Origin: Streptomyces aidingensis
GTDB taxonomy: Bacteria; Actinomycetota; Actinomycetes; Streptomycetales; Streptomycetaceae
NCBI RefSeq assembly: GCF_900112355.1
Contig: NZ_FOLM01000001.1
Coordinates: forward strand, 293,276-357,275
Reading direction: 5' to 3'
DNA: 64,000 bases
Positions 31,213 to 40,084 of this stretch are shown here, piece after piece. The translations under genes were made by a program, and so were the position numbers. Position 1 is the stretch's first letter, and every line of letters begins with the position of its first letter. The notes under the pieces are model-generated. The model saw nothing but the letters and a program-made list of their open reading frames with translations, searched no databases and was not told the origin of the DNA.

Positions 31213-32610
31213 ATGATCGCGGGGAACTTGGGACCCTCCGAGGTTACTCTCGGTCAGGTGAGCCACTTGCTGTCACGGGATGCCGTCGCCGCTGCGCCCT
31301 CCGGGGCGTCCTCCGCCACGATGCCCCGGGACGGCGTATCCCCCCTGATCGCCGACTCCGCGCCGGACGCGCCCGGCGGGCCCGTCCCGGGGAACGGCCA
31401 CGGCCGCGGCTCCACCGCCCTGATCGACGACGCGCTGCACGCCGAGCTGATCGCCTTCCGGCGCGACATGCACATGCACCCGGAGCTGGGCAATCAGGAG
31501 GTCCGCGCCACCGCCGCGGTCAAGGCGCGGCTGGAGAAGGCCGGCCTGGCCCCCCGGGTGCTGGCCAGCGGCACCGGTCTGATCTGCGACATCCTCCCCT
31601 CCGGCCGCCCGGGCGCCTGGACCGGCGGCCGTGCCATGCTCGCCCTGCGCGGCGACATGGACGCGCTGCCCATCCCCGACACCAAGTCCGTCCCCTACCG
31701 CTCCACGGTCCCCGGCCGGGCCCATGCCTGCGGTCACGATGTGCACACCTCCGTGGTGCTGGGCGCCGGGCTGGCGCTGGCCGGGCTGGCCCGCGGCGGT
31801 CTGCTGCCGCATCCGGTCCGGCTGATCTTCCAGCCCGCCGAGGAGATCATGCCCGGCGGCGCCCACTCGGCCATCGAGAGCGGTGCCCTGGAGGGCGTGG
31901 CCCGGATCGTGGCGCTGCACTGCGATCCCCGGCTGGACGCCGGCCGGATCGGGCTGCGCACCGGGGCCATCACCTCCGCCGCCGACATGGTGACCGTCGC
32001 GCTCTCCGGGCCCGGCGGCCACACCGCCCGGCCGCATCTGACCACCGACCTGGTCGGCGCCGCCGCCCGCATCGCGCTGGACGTTCCCGCGCTGGTGCAG
32101 CGGCGGGCCGACACCCGCTGGGGCGTCAATCTCACCTGGGGCCGGCTGGAGACCGGCCACGCCGCCAATGTCATCCCGCAGCGCGCCGAGCTGGCCGGCA
32201 CCATCCGCTGTCTGGAGCTGGCCGGCTGGCGCCAGGCCCCCGATCTGGTGCACGCCGCGGTGGACGAGGTGGCCGCCGTGCACCGCGCCAAGTCGGAGAT
32301 CCGCTATGTGCGCGGCGTCCCCCCGGTGGTGAACGAGGCCGGCGCGGTGGAGCTGCTGGGCGCCGCCATGACCGAGCGGTTCGGCGAGGAGGCCGTGGCG
32401 GACACCGAGCAGAGCCTTGGCGGCGAGGACTTCTCCTGGTATCTGGAGCAGGTGCCCGGTGCCATGGCCCGTCTCGGGGTGCGCACCCCCGGCCGCACCG
32501 GCCGGGACCTGGACATCCACCAGGGCGACTTCGATGTGGACGAGCGGGCCATCGCGGTCGGGGCCGAGCTGCTGGCCGCCGCCGCCCTGCGGGACGCGGC
32601 CGGCCGCTGA
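31213..32610 (+). CDS. M20 family amidohydrolase/peptidase
   Basis: 465 residues. M20 metal-site motifs: LRGDMDALPI, HACGHDVHTSVVLG, QPAEEIMPGGAH, ALHCDP and the late GGEDFSWYLE. It belongs to the hippurate/indole-acetyl-amino-acid hydrolase group that cleaves N-acyl amino acids; the substrate is unknown. The first ~75 residues are Ala/Pro/Ser-rich and not conserved, so the GTG at 31258 is an alternative start. It stands alone between the nonulosonate locus and the nucleoside-uptake genes. Confidence 0.88.
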   Translation: MIAGNLGPSEVTLGQVSHLLSRDAVAAAPSGASSATMPRDGVSPLIADSAPDAPGGPVPGNGHGRGSTALIDDALHAELIAFRRDMHMHPELGNQEVRATAAVKARLEKAGLAPRVLASGTGLICDILPSGRPGAWTGGRAMLALRGDMDALPIPDTKSVPYRSTVPGRAHACGHDVHTSVVLGAGLALAGLARGGLLPHPVRLIFQPAEEIMPGGAHSAIESGALEGVARIVALHCDPRLDAGRIGLRTGAITSAADMVTVALSGPGGHTARPHLTTDLVGAAARIALDVPALVQRRADTRWGVNLTWGRLETGHAANVIPQRAELAGTIRCLELAGWRQAPDLVHAAVDEVAAVHRAKSEIRYVRGVPPVVNEAGAVELLGAAMTERFGEEAVADTEQSLGGEDFSWYLEQVPGAMARLGVRTPGRTGRDLDIHQGDFDVDERAIAVGAELLAAAALRDAAGR

Positions 32611-32736
32611 GCCGGACGGCGCCCGCCGGGGCCGGACGGCCCCCGGTGCGTCACCGTTCCCCGCGTCATCGTGTTGCGTACGCGTTGCGATCACGACGAT
32701 CTGATAACGGGTGCTTTCCCTCCCGCCCCGCCGGAT

Positions 32737-32752
32737 CTACGCGCGTTACTAT
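32737..32752 (+). promoter_or_regulatory. Near-exact nucleoside-regulon palindrome overlapping the BMP lipoprotein promoter
   Basis: CTACGCGCGTTAC at 32737-32749 matches the CTACGCGCGTAG palindrome found before three other nucleoside genes, with an inserted T in the right arm. It overlaps a TACTAT -10 box (32747-32752), about 50 bp before the lipoprotein start. A repressor bound here would block the promoter. Confidence 0.65.
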
Positions 32753-32801
32753 TCCGCGAAAGCAGCGCCGAACGAGGCGCTTCTAGCGAAGGGAACGTCT
32801 C

Positions 32802-33836
32802 TTGCGCCGCGTATCCAAGCTTGCAGCATCGGTGGCCGCCACCGTCGCGCTCGCGCTGTCCGCCGCCGCGTGCGGCGAGAGCTCGACGGAGTCGGAGGGG
32901 GCGGAAAAGGGGCCCGCCGTCGCCTTTGACGTCGGCGGCCGTGACGACCAGTCCTTCAACGAGTCGGCCGCCCGCGGCGGGGACAAGGCCGAGGAGGAGC
33001 TGGGCGTCGAGGTCTTCTACCAGACCGCCCGCGAGGGTGAGACCGACGCCGACCGCGAGCAGCGGCTCACCCAGATGGCGGAGGCCGGCTACGACCCGGT
33101 GATCGGCGTCGGCTTCCTCTACGGCACCGCCGTGGAGCGCGCCGCCGAGCAGTTCCCGGACACCACCTTCGGCATCGTGGACTCGGTGGTGGAGGCGGAC
33201 AACGTGTACAGCATGGTGTTCGCCGAGCACGAGGCCTCGTATCTGGCGGGAGTGGCCGCGGCGCTGAAGACGCAGACCAATGTGGTGGGCTTCATCGGCG
33301 GTGAGAACAACCCGCTGATCCAGAAGTTCCAGGCCGGCTTCGAGCAGGGTGTCGCGGACACCAGCCCGGACGTCGAGGTGCTGGTGGAGTACCTCTACGA
33401 GAACAGCGGCACCGGCGCCGGCTTCGCCGACCCGGCCAAGGCCAAGGAGAAGGCGGACGGCATGATCGTCCGCGACGCCGACATCATCTACACCGCGGCG
33501 GGCGCCTCCGGCAACGGCTCCATCGAGGAGGTCGCCAAGCACGAGGGCGTCTGGGCCATCGGCGTGGACTCCGACCAGTACCAGCAGGAGGGTCTGGCCG
33601 AGTGGCAGGACCACATCCTCACCTCCGCGGTCAAGGCGGTGGATGTCGCGGTCTTCGACCTGATCCAGAGCGTGGAAAGTGGTGAGCCGCTGTCCGGCGT
33701 GGGCGAGTACGGACTGGCCGAGGAGGGCGTCTACCTGGCCACCTCCGGCGGCTTCATCGACGACATCCAGGCCGAGATCGACGCCGCCAGGGAAGGCATC
33801 ATCAACGGCGACATCGAGGTCAGCCAGACCCCCTGA
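32802..33836 (+). CDS. BMP-family nucleoside-binding lipoprotein
   Basis: 344 residues. A lipoprotein signal peptide ends at Cys24 (LSAAACGE). The mature protein follows the basic-membrane-protein/PnrA pattern: VAFDVGGRDDQSFNESA, GYDPVIGVGFLY, VVGFIGGENNPLIQKF, TAAGASGNGSIEE and GVDSDQYQQEG. BMP proteins bind nucleosides and feed the ABC transporter encoded just downstream. The start is TTG at 32802, supported by AAGGGA 8 bases before it; no ATG/GTG lies in frame at the right place. It forms its own transcript: operator upstream, perfect 15-bp hairpin downstream. Confidence 0.92.
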   Translation: MRRVSKLAASVAATVALALSAAACGESSTESEGAEKGPAVAFDVGGRDDQSFNESAARGGDKAEEELGVEVFYQTAREGETDADREQRLTQMAEAGYDPVIGVGFLYGTAVERAAEQFPDTTFGIVDSVVEADNVYSMVFAEHEASYLAGVAAALKTQTNVVGFIGGENNPLIQKFQAGFEQGVADTSPDVEVLVEYLYENSGTGAGFADPAKAKEKADGMIVRDADIIYTAAGASGNGSIEEVAKHEGVWAIGVDSDQYQQEGLAEWQDHILTSAVKAVDVAVFDLIQSVESGEPLSGVGEYGLAEEGVYLATSGGFIDDIQAEIDAAREGIINGDIEVSQTP

Positions 33837-33869
33837 CCCCACGGTGGCCGGTGCGGGACGCGGTGCCCG

Positions 33870-33903
33870 GGCCCGGCGGGGAGGCTTCCCTCCCCGCCGG
33901 GCC
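33870..33903 (+). terminator. Hairpin terminator after the BMP lipoprotein
   Basis: A perfect 15-bp stem (33870-33884 with 33889-33903) closed by the tetraloop CTTC, 33 bp after the stop. It separates the abundant binding protein from the transporter operon, which has its own operator 14 bp further on. Confidence 0.88.
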
Positions 33904-33916
33904 GCTGTTCGGAACA

Positions 33917-33951
33917 CTACGCGCGTAGCACCGGCCCGGACACGATAGCGT
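33917..33951 (+). promoter_or_regulatory. Exact palindrome CTACGCGCGTAG and promoter of the nucleoside transporter operon
   Basis: The 12-bp palindrome is at 33917-33928. A TAGCGT -10-like box lies at 33946-33951, placing the palindrome over the -35 region. Transcription from here would give a leader of about 40 bases with the Shine-Dalgarno AGGAGAG at 33984-33990. Same site as before add and deoC. Confidence 0.7.
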
Positions 33952-33996
33952 CGGCGTCCGACCAGGCCCTGCTCCTTCGCCCCAGGAGAGTGCGTC

Positions 33997-35610
33997 ATCT
34001 CTGCCTCATCACCAGCCGCCGCCTCCCCCGGGACAGGCAACGGCTCGCCGGCCGTCGAGCTGCGCGGCATCACGAAACGTTTCCCCGGTGTGGTGGCCAA
34101 CCGGGACATCGACATCACCGTCCGGCGCGGCACCGTGCATGCCCTGATCGGTGAGAACGGTGCCGGGAAGTCCACCCTGATGAAGATCCTCTACGGCATG
34201 CAGAAGCCGGACGAGGGCACCATCTCCGTCGACGGCCGCGCCGTCGTCCTGCACTCGCCCGCCGACGCCATCGCCCGCGGCATCGGCATGGTGCACCAGC
34301 ACTTCATGCTGGCCGACAACCTCACCGTGCAGGAGAACATCGTGCTCGGCGCGGAGAAGCTGCACGGCATCGGCGCCGCCGCCCGCCGCCGCATCCAGGA
34401 GCTCTCCGACGCCTACGGCCTCGGGGTGCGCCCGGATGTGCTGGTGGAGGAGATCGGCGTGGCCGACCGCCAGCGGGTGGAGATCCTCAAGGTCCTCTAC
34501 CGCGGCGCCCGCACCCTGATCCTGGACGAGCCCACCGCGGTGCTGGTGCCGCAGGAGGTGGACGCCCTCTTCGCCAACCTCCGCGAGCTCAAGGCGGAGG
34601 GCCTGACGGTGATCTTCATCTCGCACAAGCTGGGCGAGGTGCTGGCGGTCGCCGACGAGATCACCGTGATCCGCCGCGGCACCACGGTCGCCTCCGTCAC
34701 CCCCGCCGAGACCACCCCGAAGCAGCTCGCCGAGCTGATGGTGGGCACCGAGCTGCCGGTGCCGGAGACCCGCGAGTCCACCGTCACCGACACCCCGGTG
34801 CTGGAGGTGTCCGGACTGCATCTGTCCGGCACCGACGCCGAGGGCGTGGTGCGCGAGGTGCTCTCCGACATCACCTTCACCATCCACCGCGGCGAGGTGC
34901 TGGGCATCGCCGGCGTGGAGGGCAACGGCCAGTCCGAGCTGGTGGAGACCGTGATGGGGATGCGCCGGCCGGACGGCGGGGTGATCCGGCTGGCGGGGGA
35001 GGACATCTCCCGGACCGCCACCCGCGGGCGCCGCGAGGCCGGCATCGGCTACATCCCCGAGGACCGGCACCGGCACGGCCTGCTGCTGGACGCCCCGCTG
35101 TGGGAGAACCGCATGCTGGGCCATGTCACCCAGCGCCCCAACAGCAACGGCCCCTGGCTGACCGGCGGCGACGCCCGCCGGGACACCGAGCGGATCGTCG
35201 AGGAGTACGACGTGCGCACCCCGGGGGTGGACGTCACCGCGGCCAGCCTGTCCGGCGGCAACCAGCAGAAGCTGATCGTCGGCCGGGAGATGAGCCACCG
35301 GCCGCGGGTGCTGGTCGCCGCCCACCCCACCCGGGGCGTGGACGTCGGCGCCCAGGTCCAGATCTGGGACCAGATCCGGGAGGCCCGGCACGAGGGCATG
35401 GCGGTGCTGCTGATCTCCGCCGACCTCGACGAGCTGATCGGCCTCTCCGACACCCTCCGGGTGATGTACCGGGGCCGGCTGGTGGCCAGTGCCGACCCGG
35501 CGGCCATCACCCCGGAGCAGCTCGGCACCGCCATGACCGGCGCCGCCACCGGCACACTGGACCGGCCCGGCCCGGCGGACGACCCCGGCGCCCAGGGAAG
35601 TGATGACTGA
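33997..35610 (+). CDS. Nucleoside ABC transporter ATP-binding protein (two fused ATPase domains); probable ATC start
   Basis: About 537 residues in the RbsA/NupO-type arrangement. The first ATPase has GENGAGKST and LILDEPTAVL. The second has a degenerate Walker A (GVEGNGQSE), signature LSGGNQQK and AHPTRGVDVG. It energises nucleoside import with the two permeases and the BMP lipoprotein. Start: domain 1 must begin upstream of 34090, since AVELRGITKRFPGV is the conserved first strand and A-loop. Reading back to the in-frame TAG at 33946 there is no ATG, GTG or TTG. ATC at 33997 lies 6-8 bases after AGGAGAG and is followed by SASSPAAAS, an ordinary Streptomyces N-terminus, so ATC is the likely initiator unless the sequence contains an error. 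Confidence 0.88.
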   Translation: MSASSPAAASPGTGNGSPAVELRGITKRFPGVVANRDIDITVRRGTVHALIGENGAGKSTLMKILYGMQKPDEGTISVDGRAVVLHSPADAIARGIGMVHQHFMLADNLTVQENIVLGAEKLHGIGAAARRRIQELSDAYGLGVRPDVLVEEIGVADRQRVEILKVLYRGARTLILDEPTAVLVPQEVDALFANLRELKAEGLTVIFISHKLGEVLAVADEITVIRRGTTVASVTPAETTPKQLAELMVGTELPVPETRESTVTDTPVLEVSGLHLSGTDAEGVVREVLSDITFTIHRGEVLGIAGVEGNGQSELVETVMGMRRPDGGVIRLAGEDISRTATRGRREAGIGYIPEDRHRHGLLLDAPLWENRMLGHVTQRPNSNGPWLTGGDARRDTERIVEEYDVRTPGVDVTAASLSGGNQQKLIVGREMSHRPRVLVAAHPTRGVDVGAQVQIWDQIREARHEGMAVLLISADLDELIGLSDTLRVMYRGRLVASADPAAITPEQLGTAMTGAATGTLDRPGPADDPGAQGSDD

Positions 35611-36757
35611 GATGCCCGCCACCGTTTCCTCGCTGACCTCCCTGGTGCGCGACCCGCACCGGCGGGAGCGGCTGCTGCTGGGCGCCGCCGCCCCGGCCCT
35701 CGCCCTGGTCACGGCCTTTGTGCTGATCGCGGTGGTGATGGCGGTCACCGACCAGAACCCGGTCCGCGCCTTCGGGCTGATGCTGGACTACGGCACCAAG
35801 GCGGACAGCCAGGTCTGGATCATCAACAAGGCGATCGCCTACTACCTGTCCGCGGTGGCGGTGGCCATCGGCTTCCGGATGAATCTCTTCAACATCGGGG
35901 TGGACGGCCAGTACCAGGTCGGCGCGCTGATCGCGGCCTGGGTGGGCGGCAGCCTGGCGTTCACCGGGCTGGTCAACATCCCGCTGATGATCCTGGTCGC
36001 CATGGTGGTCTCCGGCTTCTGGGCGGGCATCGCCGGCTATCTCAAGGCCACCCGCGGGGTGAGCGAGGTGATCAGCACCATCATGCTGAACGCCATCGCC
36101 GGTTCGCTGGTCGGCTATCTGCTCAAGGAGGGCCGGCTGGCCGAGCTGTCCGGGAACATCGTGCACACCCCGGACCTGCCGGACTCCAGCATGTTCTTCA
36201 CCATCGACACCGGCAACGGCGAGATCTGGGGCACCGTGGTGATCGCCGTGCTGGCCGGTGTCGCCTACTGGTTCCTGCTGGGCCGCACCCGGTTCGGCTA
36301 CGACCTGCGGGCGGTGGGCCACTCCGACACCGCGGCCCTGGCCAGCGGCGTCAATGTCAAGACCATGGTGACCGGCGCCATGCTGCTGTCCGGCGTGGCG
36401 GCCGGCCTGGTCGGCATGCCGATCCTGCTCAACGACTCCGGCAACTTCGGCAACAACTTCCCCGGGGGCATGGGCTTCACCGGCATCGCCATCGCGCTGC
36501 TGGGCCGCAACCACGCCGTGGGCATGGCCTTTGCCGCGCTGCTCTGGGGCTTTCTGGAGCGCACCGGCAACCACCTCGACTTCGAGGGCTACAGCAGGGA
36601 GATCGTGGGCGTGATGCAGGGCACCATCGTGCTCTCCGTGGTCATCGCCTACGAACTGGTACGGCGCTGGGGTCTGCGGCGCCAGCAGAGCCGGGTCGGC
36701 GCCGAACTCGCCGCCGGCCGGGCGAAGACGAACGACGCGGCGGAGGTCGGCCAGTGA
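35603..36757 (+). CDS. Nucleoside ABC transporter permease 1
   Basis: About 384 residues, with some 9-10 hydrophobic helices of the BPD_transp_2 (YufP/NupP-like) family. Characteristic stretches are FNIGVDGQYQVGAL, ATRGVSEVISTIMLNAIA, RTRFGYDLRAVG and GGMGFTGIAIALLGRNH. It pairs with the next permease to form the channel. Start: ATG 35603 overlaps the ATPase stop; ATG 35612 has better spacing (11 bases) from GGGAAG and is equally possible. The 3' end overlaps permease 2 by 4 bases. Confidence 0.92.
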   Translation: MTEMPATVSSLTSLVRDPHRRERLLLGAAAPALALVTAFVLIAVVMAVTDQNPVRAFGLMLDYGTKADSQVWIINKAIAYYLSAVAVAIGFRMNLFNIGVDGQYQVGALIAAWVGGSLAFTGLVNIPLMILVAMVVSGFWAGIAGYLKATRGVSEVISTIMLNAIAGSLVGYLLKEGRLAELSGNIVHTPDLPDSSMFFTIDTGNGEIWGTVVIAVLAGVAYWFLLGRTRFGYDLRAVGHSDTAALASGVNVKTMVTGAMLLSGVAAGLVGMPILLNDSGNFGNNFPGGMGFTGIAIALLGRNHAVGMAFAALLWGFLERTGNHLDFEGYSREIVGVMQGTIVLSVVIAYELVRRWGLRRQQSRVGAELAAGRAKTNDAAEVGQ

Positions 36758-38049
36758 GCTCGGAAGTCCAGACCGGCCCGGACCCGGTGCGGGTCCGCGG
36801 CAAGGTGGAGCGCGGTGGCCGCCCCAGGCTGAGCTACCCGGTGGTCCTGCTGCTGATCGCGGCGGCGCTGCTGCTGCTGTCCCTGGCGCGGGTGGTCACC
36901 GACACCCAGAGCCTGACCGACGCCCGGCAGTGGGGCAGCGCGCTGGGCCTGGCGGTGCCGATCGGACTGGCCGGCCTGGGCGGCCTGTGGTCGGAACGCT
37001 CCGGGGTGATCAACATCGGCCTCGAAGGCATGATGATGCTCGGCATGTTCGGCGCCGGCTGGATCGGCTGGCAGTACGGCCCCTGGCCGGCCGTGCTGGC
37101 GGGCGTGATCGGCGGGGTGCTGGGCGCCCTGGTGCACGCGGTGGCCACGGTCACCTTCGGGGTGGACCACATCGTCTCCGGTGTGGCCATCAACATCCTG
37201 GCACTGGGCGTGGTGCAGTTCCTGGCCCATCTCTGGTTCGGCGAGGGCACCGAGGCGAGCCGGCAGGGCGGCAACGACAAACAGTCGCCACGGATGGATC
37301 CGCTGGGCGAGATGAATGTGCCGGGGGTCTCCGGCTGGCTGGCGGACATCGAGGAACAGAACCTCTTCTTCGTCTCGGACACCGCCGGGGTGCTGGGCGC
37401 CCTGGTGTCCCGGGTGTCCTGGCTGACCGTCATCGCCGTGCTGCTGTTCTTCGCCACCTGGTTCCTGCTGTGGCGGACCTCCTTCGGGCTGCGGCTGCGC
37501 TCCTGCGGCGAGAACCCGGTGGCCACCGAGTCGCTGGGGGTCAACGTCTATCTGTACAAGTACCTCGCGGTGCTGATCTCCGGCGCGCTGGCCGGGCTGG
37601 GCGGGGCCTATCTGGCCGTGTTCATCCGCATGTACCAGGACGGGCAGACCGGCGGGCGCGGCTTCCTGGGCCTGGCCACCATGATCTTCGGCAACTGGCG
37701 GCCGGGCGGGGTGGCGGTCGGCGCCGGCCTGTTCGGCTTCATGGACGCGCTCCAGATCCGCGGCGGCGGCGACACCGTGCACGCCATACTGCTGCTCTTC
37801 GCGGTGCTGCTGGCCGTGGTCGCGGTCTGGCAGATGGTGCGCGCCCGGCGGCTCACCCTGGCGGCCGGCTTCAACGCGGGCCTGGCCGTGCTGCTGTTCG
37901 CCTGGTGGGCGGCCACCGACACCATGCCGGGCGAACTGGTCACCGCCAGCCCGTATCTGACCACCCTGGTGGTGCTGACGCTGTTCTCCCAGCGGCTGCG
38001 GGTGCCACGGGCCATCGGCCGGCCCTACCGCCGGGGACAGTCCACATGA
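36754..38049 (+). CDS. Nucleoside ABC transporter permease 2
   Basis: 431 residues, membrane permease of the same family (NupQ/YufQ-like): SGVINIGLEGMMMLGMF, GVDHIVSGVAINILALG, SFGLRLRSCGENPVATESLGVNV, split as in homologs. GTG start in a GTGA overlap with permease 1; its own stop overlaps the cytidine deaminase start (ATGA). The C-terminal quarter has extra hydrophobic segments (AGFNAGLAVLLFAWWA; YLTTLVVLTLF). Part of a five-gene operon for import and first-step breakdown of nucleosides. Confidence 0.92.
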   Translation: MSSEVQTGPDPVRVRGKVERGGRPRLSYPVVLLLIAAALLLLSLARVVTDTQSLTDARQWGSALGLAVPIGLAGLGGLWSERSGVINIGLEGMMMLGMFGAGWIGWQYGPWPAVLAGVIGGVLGALVHAVATVTFGVDHIVSGVAINILALGVVQFLAHLWFGEGTEASRQGGNDKQSPRMDPLGEMNVPGVSGWLADIEEQNLFFVSDTAGVLGALVSRVSWLTVIAVLLFFATWFLLWRTSFGLRLRSCGENPVATESLGVNVYLYKYLAVLISGALAGLGGAYLAVFIRMYQDGQTGGRGFLGLATMIFGNWRPGGVAVGAGLFGFMDALQIRGGGDTVHAILLLFAVLLAVVAVWQMVRARRLTLAAGFNAGLAVLLFAWWAATDTMPGELVTASPYLTTLVVLTLFSQRLRVPRAIGRPYRRGQST

Positions 38050-38453
38050 CCGGCCCCGCCGGCGAGCGGCTGTGGGAGGAACTGCGCGCGGCGGCCCGGG
38101 AGGCGGCCTCCCGGGCCTATGCGCCCTACTCCCGCTACCCGGTGGGTGCCGCCGCCCGCACCGCGGACGGCCGCACCCTCACCGGCTGCAATGTGGAGAA
38201 CGCCTCCTACGGCCTCGGGCTGTGCGCCGAATGCGGCCTGGTCTCCGCGCTGTACGCCGCCGGCGGCGGCCGGCTGACCCACTTCACCTGCTGCGACGGC
38301 TCCGGACAGACCATCACCCCGTGCGGCCGGTGCCGCCAGTTGCTGCTGGAGCACGGCGGCCCGGAGCTGAGCATGGACACCCCCGAGGGCATCCTGCCGC
38401 TGTCCGCGCTGCTGCCCCAGCACTTCGGCCCCGCCCACCTCCACCGCCCGTAG
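38046..38453 (+). CDS. cdd: Cytidine deaminase
   Basis: 135 residues, the usual size of the homotetrameric zinc enzyme converting (deoxy)cytidine to (deoxy)uridine. Conserved N-terminus AYAPYSRYPVGAAA, substrate loop GCNVENASYG, catalytic LCAECGL (zinc Cys and proton-shuttling Glu) and zinc pair PCGRCRQLL. Translationally coupled to permease 2 and followed, 12 bp on, by thymidine phosphorylase. Confidence 0.96.
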   Translation: MTGPAGERLWEELRAAAREAASRAYAPYSRYPVGAAARTADGRTLTGCNVENASYGLGLCAECGLVSALYAAGGGRLTHFTCCDGSGQTITPCGRCRQLLLEHGGPELSMDTPEGILPLSALLPQHFGPAHLHRP

Positions 38454-38465
38454 GAGCCGCCTTCC

Positions 38466-39767
38466 ATGGACGCCATCACCGTCATCCGGGCCAAGCGCGA
38501 CGGGCATGCGCTCACCCCCGGGCAGATCGACTGGGTCATCGACGCCTACACCCGCGGCCGGGTGGCCGACGAGCAGATGTCCGCGCTGGCCATGGCCATC
38601 CTGCTGAACGGCATGGACCGGGCCGAGATCGCCCGCTGGACCGCGGCCATGATCGCCTCCGGGGAGCGGATGGACTTCTCCGCCCTGCCCCGCCCCACCG
38701 TGGACAAGCACTCCACCGGCGGCGTCGGCGACAAGATCACCCTGCCGCTGGCGCCGCTGGTCGCCGCCTGCGGCGCGGCCGTACCGCAGCTCTCCGGCCG
38801 GGGGCTCGGCCACACCGGCGGCACCCTGGACAAGCTGGAGTCCGTCCCCGGCTGGCGCGCCGGGCTGTCCGGCCCGGAGATGATGGAGGTGCTGGGCTCG
38901 GCCGGCGCGGTGATCTGCGCCGCCGGCGAGGGCCTGGCCCCCGCCGACCGCAAGCTGTACGCGCTGCGGGACGTCACCGGCACGGTCGAGTCCATCCCGC
39001 TGATCGCCAGCTCCATCATGAGCAAGAAGATCGCCGAGGGCACCGGCGCGCTGGTGCTGGACGTCAAGGTCGGCTCCGGCGCCTTCATGAAGACCCTCGC
39101 CGACGCCCGGGAACTGGCCGCCACCATGGTGGAACTGGGCACCGACCACGGGGTGCGCACGGTGGCGCTGCTCACCGACATGTCCGTCCCGCTGGGGCTG
39201 ACCGCCGGCAATGCCCTGGAGGTGCGGGAGTCGGTGGAGGTCCTGGCCGGCGGCGGACCGGCCGATGTGGTGGAACTGACCCTGGCGCTGGCCCGGGAGA
39301 TGCTGGACGCGGCCGGGCTGCCGGACGCCGACCCGGAGCGGGCGCTGCGGGGCGGCGGCGCCATGGACGTCTGGCGCCGGATGATCGCCGCCCAGGGCGG
39401 CGACCCGGACGCGCCGCTGCCGGTGGCCCGCGAGCGGCACACCCTGCCCGCCCCGGCGAGCGGGGTGCTGACCAGGCTGGACGCCTATGCGGTGGGGGTG
39501 GCCGCCTGGCGGCTGGGGGCCGGCCGGGCCCGCAAGGAGGACCCGGTGCAGGCCGGCGCCGGTGTGGAACTGCATGCCAGGCCGGGCGAGCGGGTGACCG
39601 CCGGGCAGCCGCTGCTGACCCTGCACACCGACACCCCGGAGCGTTTCCCGGCCGCGCTGGCCGCGCTGGCGGACGACGCCGTGGTCATCGTCCCGGACGG
39701 GCCCGGCGAGCCCGGCCCGGGCGCCGCGCCCGCCCTCGCCCCGCTGGTCCTGGACCGGGTGGCCTGA
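38466..39767 (+). CDS. deoA: Thymidine (pyrimidine-nucleoside) phosphorylase
   Basis: 433 residues. Cleaves thymidine/deoxyuridine (and perhaps uridine) with phosphate to base and (deoxy)ribose-1-phosphate. Family signature: VDKHSTGGVGDKITLPLAPL with phosphate-site residues, RGLGHTGGTLDKLE, and SSIMSKKIAEGTGALVLDVK. Its Shine-Dalgarno (TAGGAG) includes the cdd stop codon. Last gene of the transporter operon; its product feeds the mutase (61983-63716) and DeoC. Confidence 0.95.
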   Translation: MDAITVIRAKRDGHALTPGQIDWVIDAYTRGRVADEQMSALAMAILLNGMDRAEIARWTAAMIASGERMDFSALPRPTVDKHSTGGVGDKITLPLAPLVAACGAAVPQLSGRGLGHTGGTLDKLESVPGWRAGLSGPEMMEVLGSAGAVICAAGEGLAPADRKLYALRDVTGTVESIPLIASSIMSKKIAEGTGALVLDVKVGSGAFMKTLADARELAATMVELGTDHGVRTVALLTDMSVPLGLTAGNALEVRESVEVLAGGGPADVVELTLALAREMLDAAGLPDADPERALRGGGAMDVWRRMIAAQGGDPDAPLPVARERHTLPAPASGVLTRLDAYAVGVAAWRLGAGRARKEDPVQAGAGVELHARPGERVTAGQPLLTLHTDTPERFPAALAALADDAVVIVPDGPGEPGPGAAPALAPLVLDRVA

Positions 39768-39922
39768 CCCGCCCCGGACCACGCCACGGCGTACATCCGG
39801 TGAATCCTTCCCGATTCGCTGTCCTTTATGCCGGACTTTCTGTCATGATCTTTTCCTGCTCGATGTAGCCTGAAGAACGGATTTGGCGGACGGTCGATGT
39901 CACTTCGGGAGGTGGTGCTGTC

Positions 39923-39994
39923 ATGCGCAGCGAGCCTCCCAGTCATCCCCGGCGCCACGCCCCCGACCCCCGGGTCCGCCCGCCGGCGCGCTAG
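39923..39994 (+). CDS. 23-codon Pro/Arg-rich leader ORF upstream of mgtE
   Basis: ATG at 39923 with a near-perfect Shine-Dalgarno (GGGAGGTGG, 39907-39915) about 8-10 bases before it. The peptide has 23 residues, 7 Pro and 6 Arg, with Pro-Pro pairs at 5-6 and 20-21 (MRSEPPSHPRR... ending RPPAR). It ends at TAG 39994, 90 bp before mgtE, with a small CCTGG/CCAGG hairpin (40011-40024) and GC-rich inverted sequence between. Pro-rich leader peptides sense Mg2+ through ribosome stalling upstream of MgtA/MgtB-type transporters in other bacteria; a similar attenuation role is inferred from position and composition only. Confidence 0.6.
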   Translation: MRSEPPSHPRRHAPDPRVRPPAR

Positions 39995-40084
39995 CTGACG
40001 CCCGCGGGCCCCTGGGACACCAGGCGTGTGCGCGAACACCGGATGGTTCAGTGACCGCTTTCCGTTGTCAGGGGGTACCCCGTC

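Noticed and set aside
39840..40084. M-box (ykoK) Mg2+ riboswitch before mgtE
   Set aside because: I could not fit the conserved M-box core; the region is dominated by the leader ORF and simple GC hairpins. A covariance-model search would be decisive.
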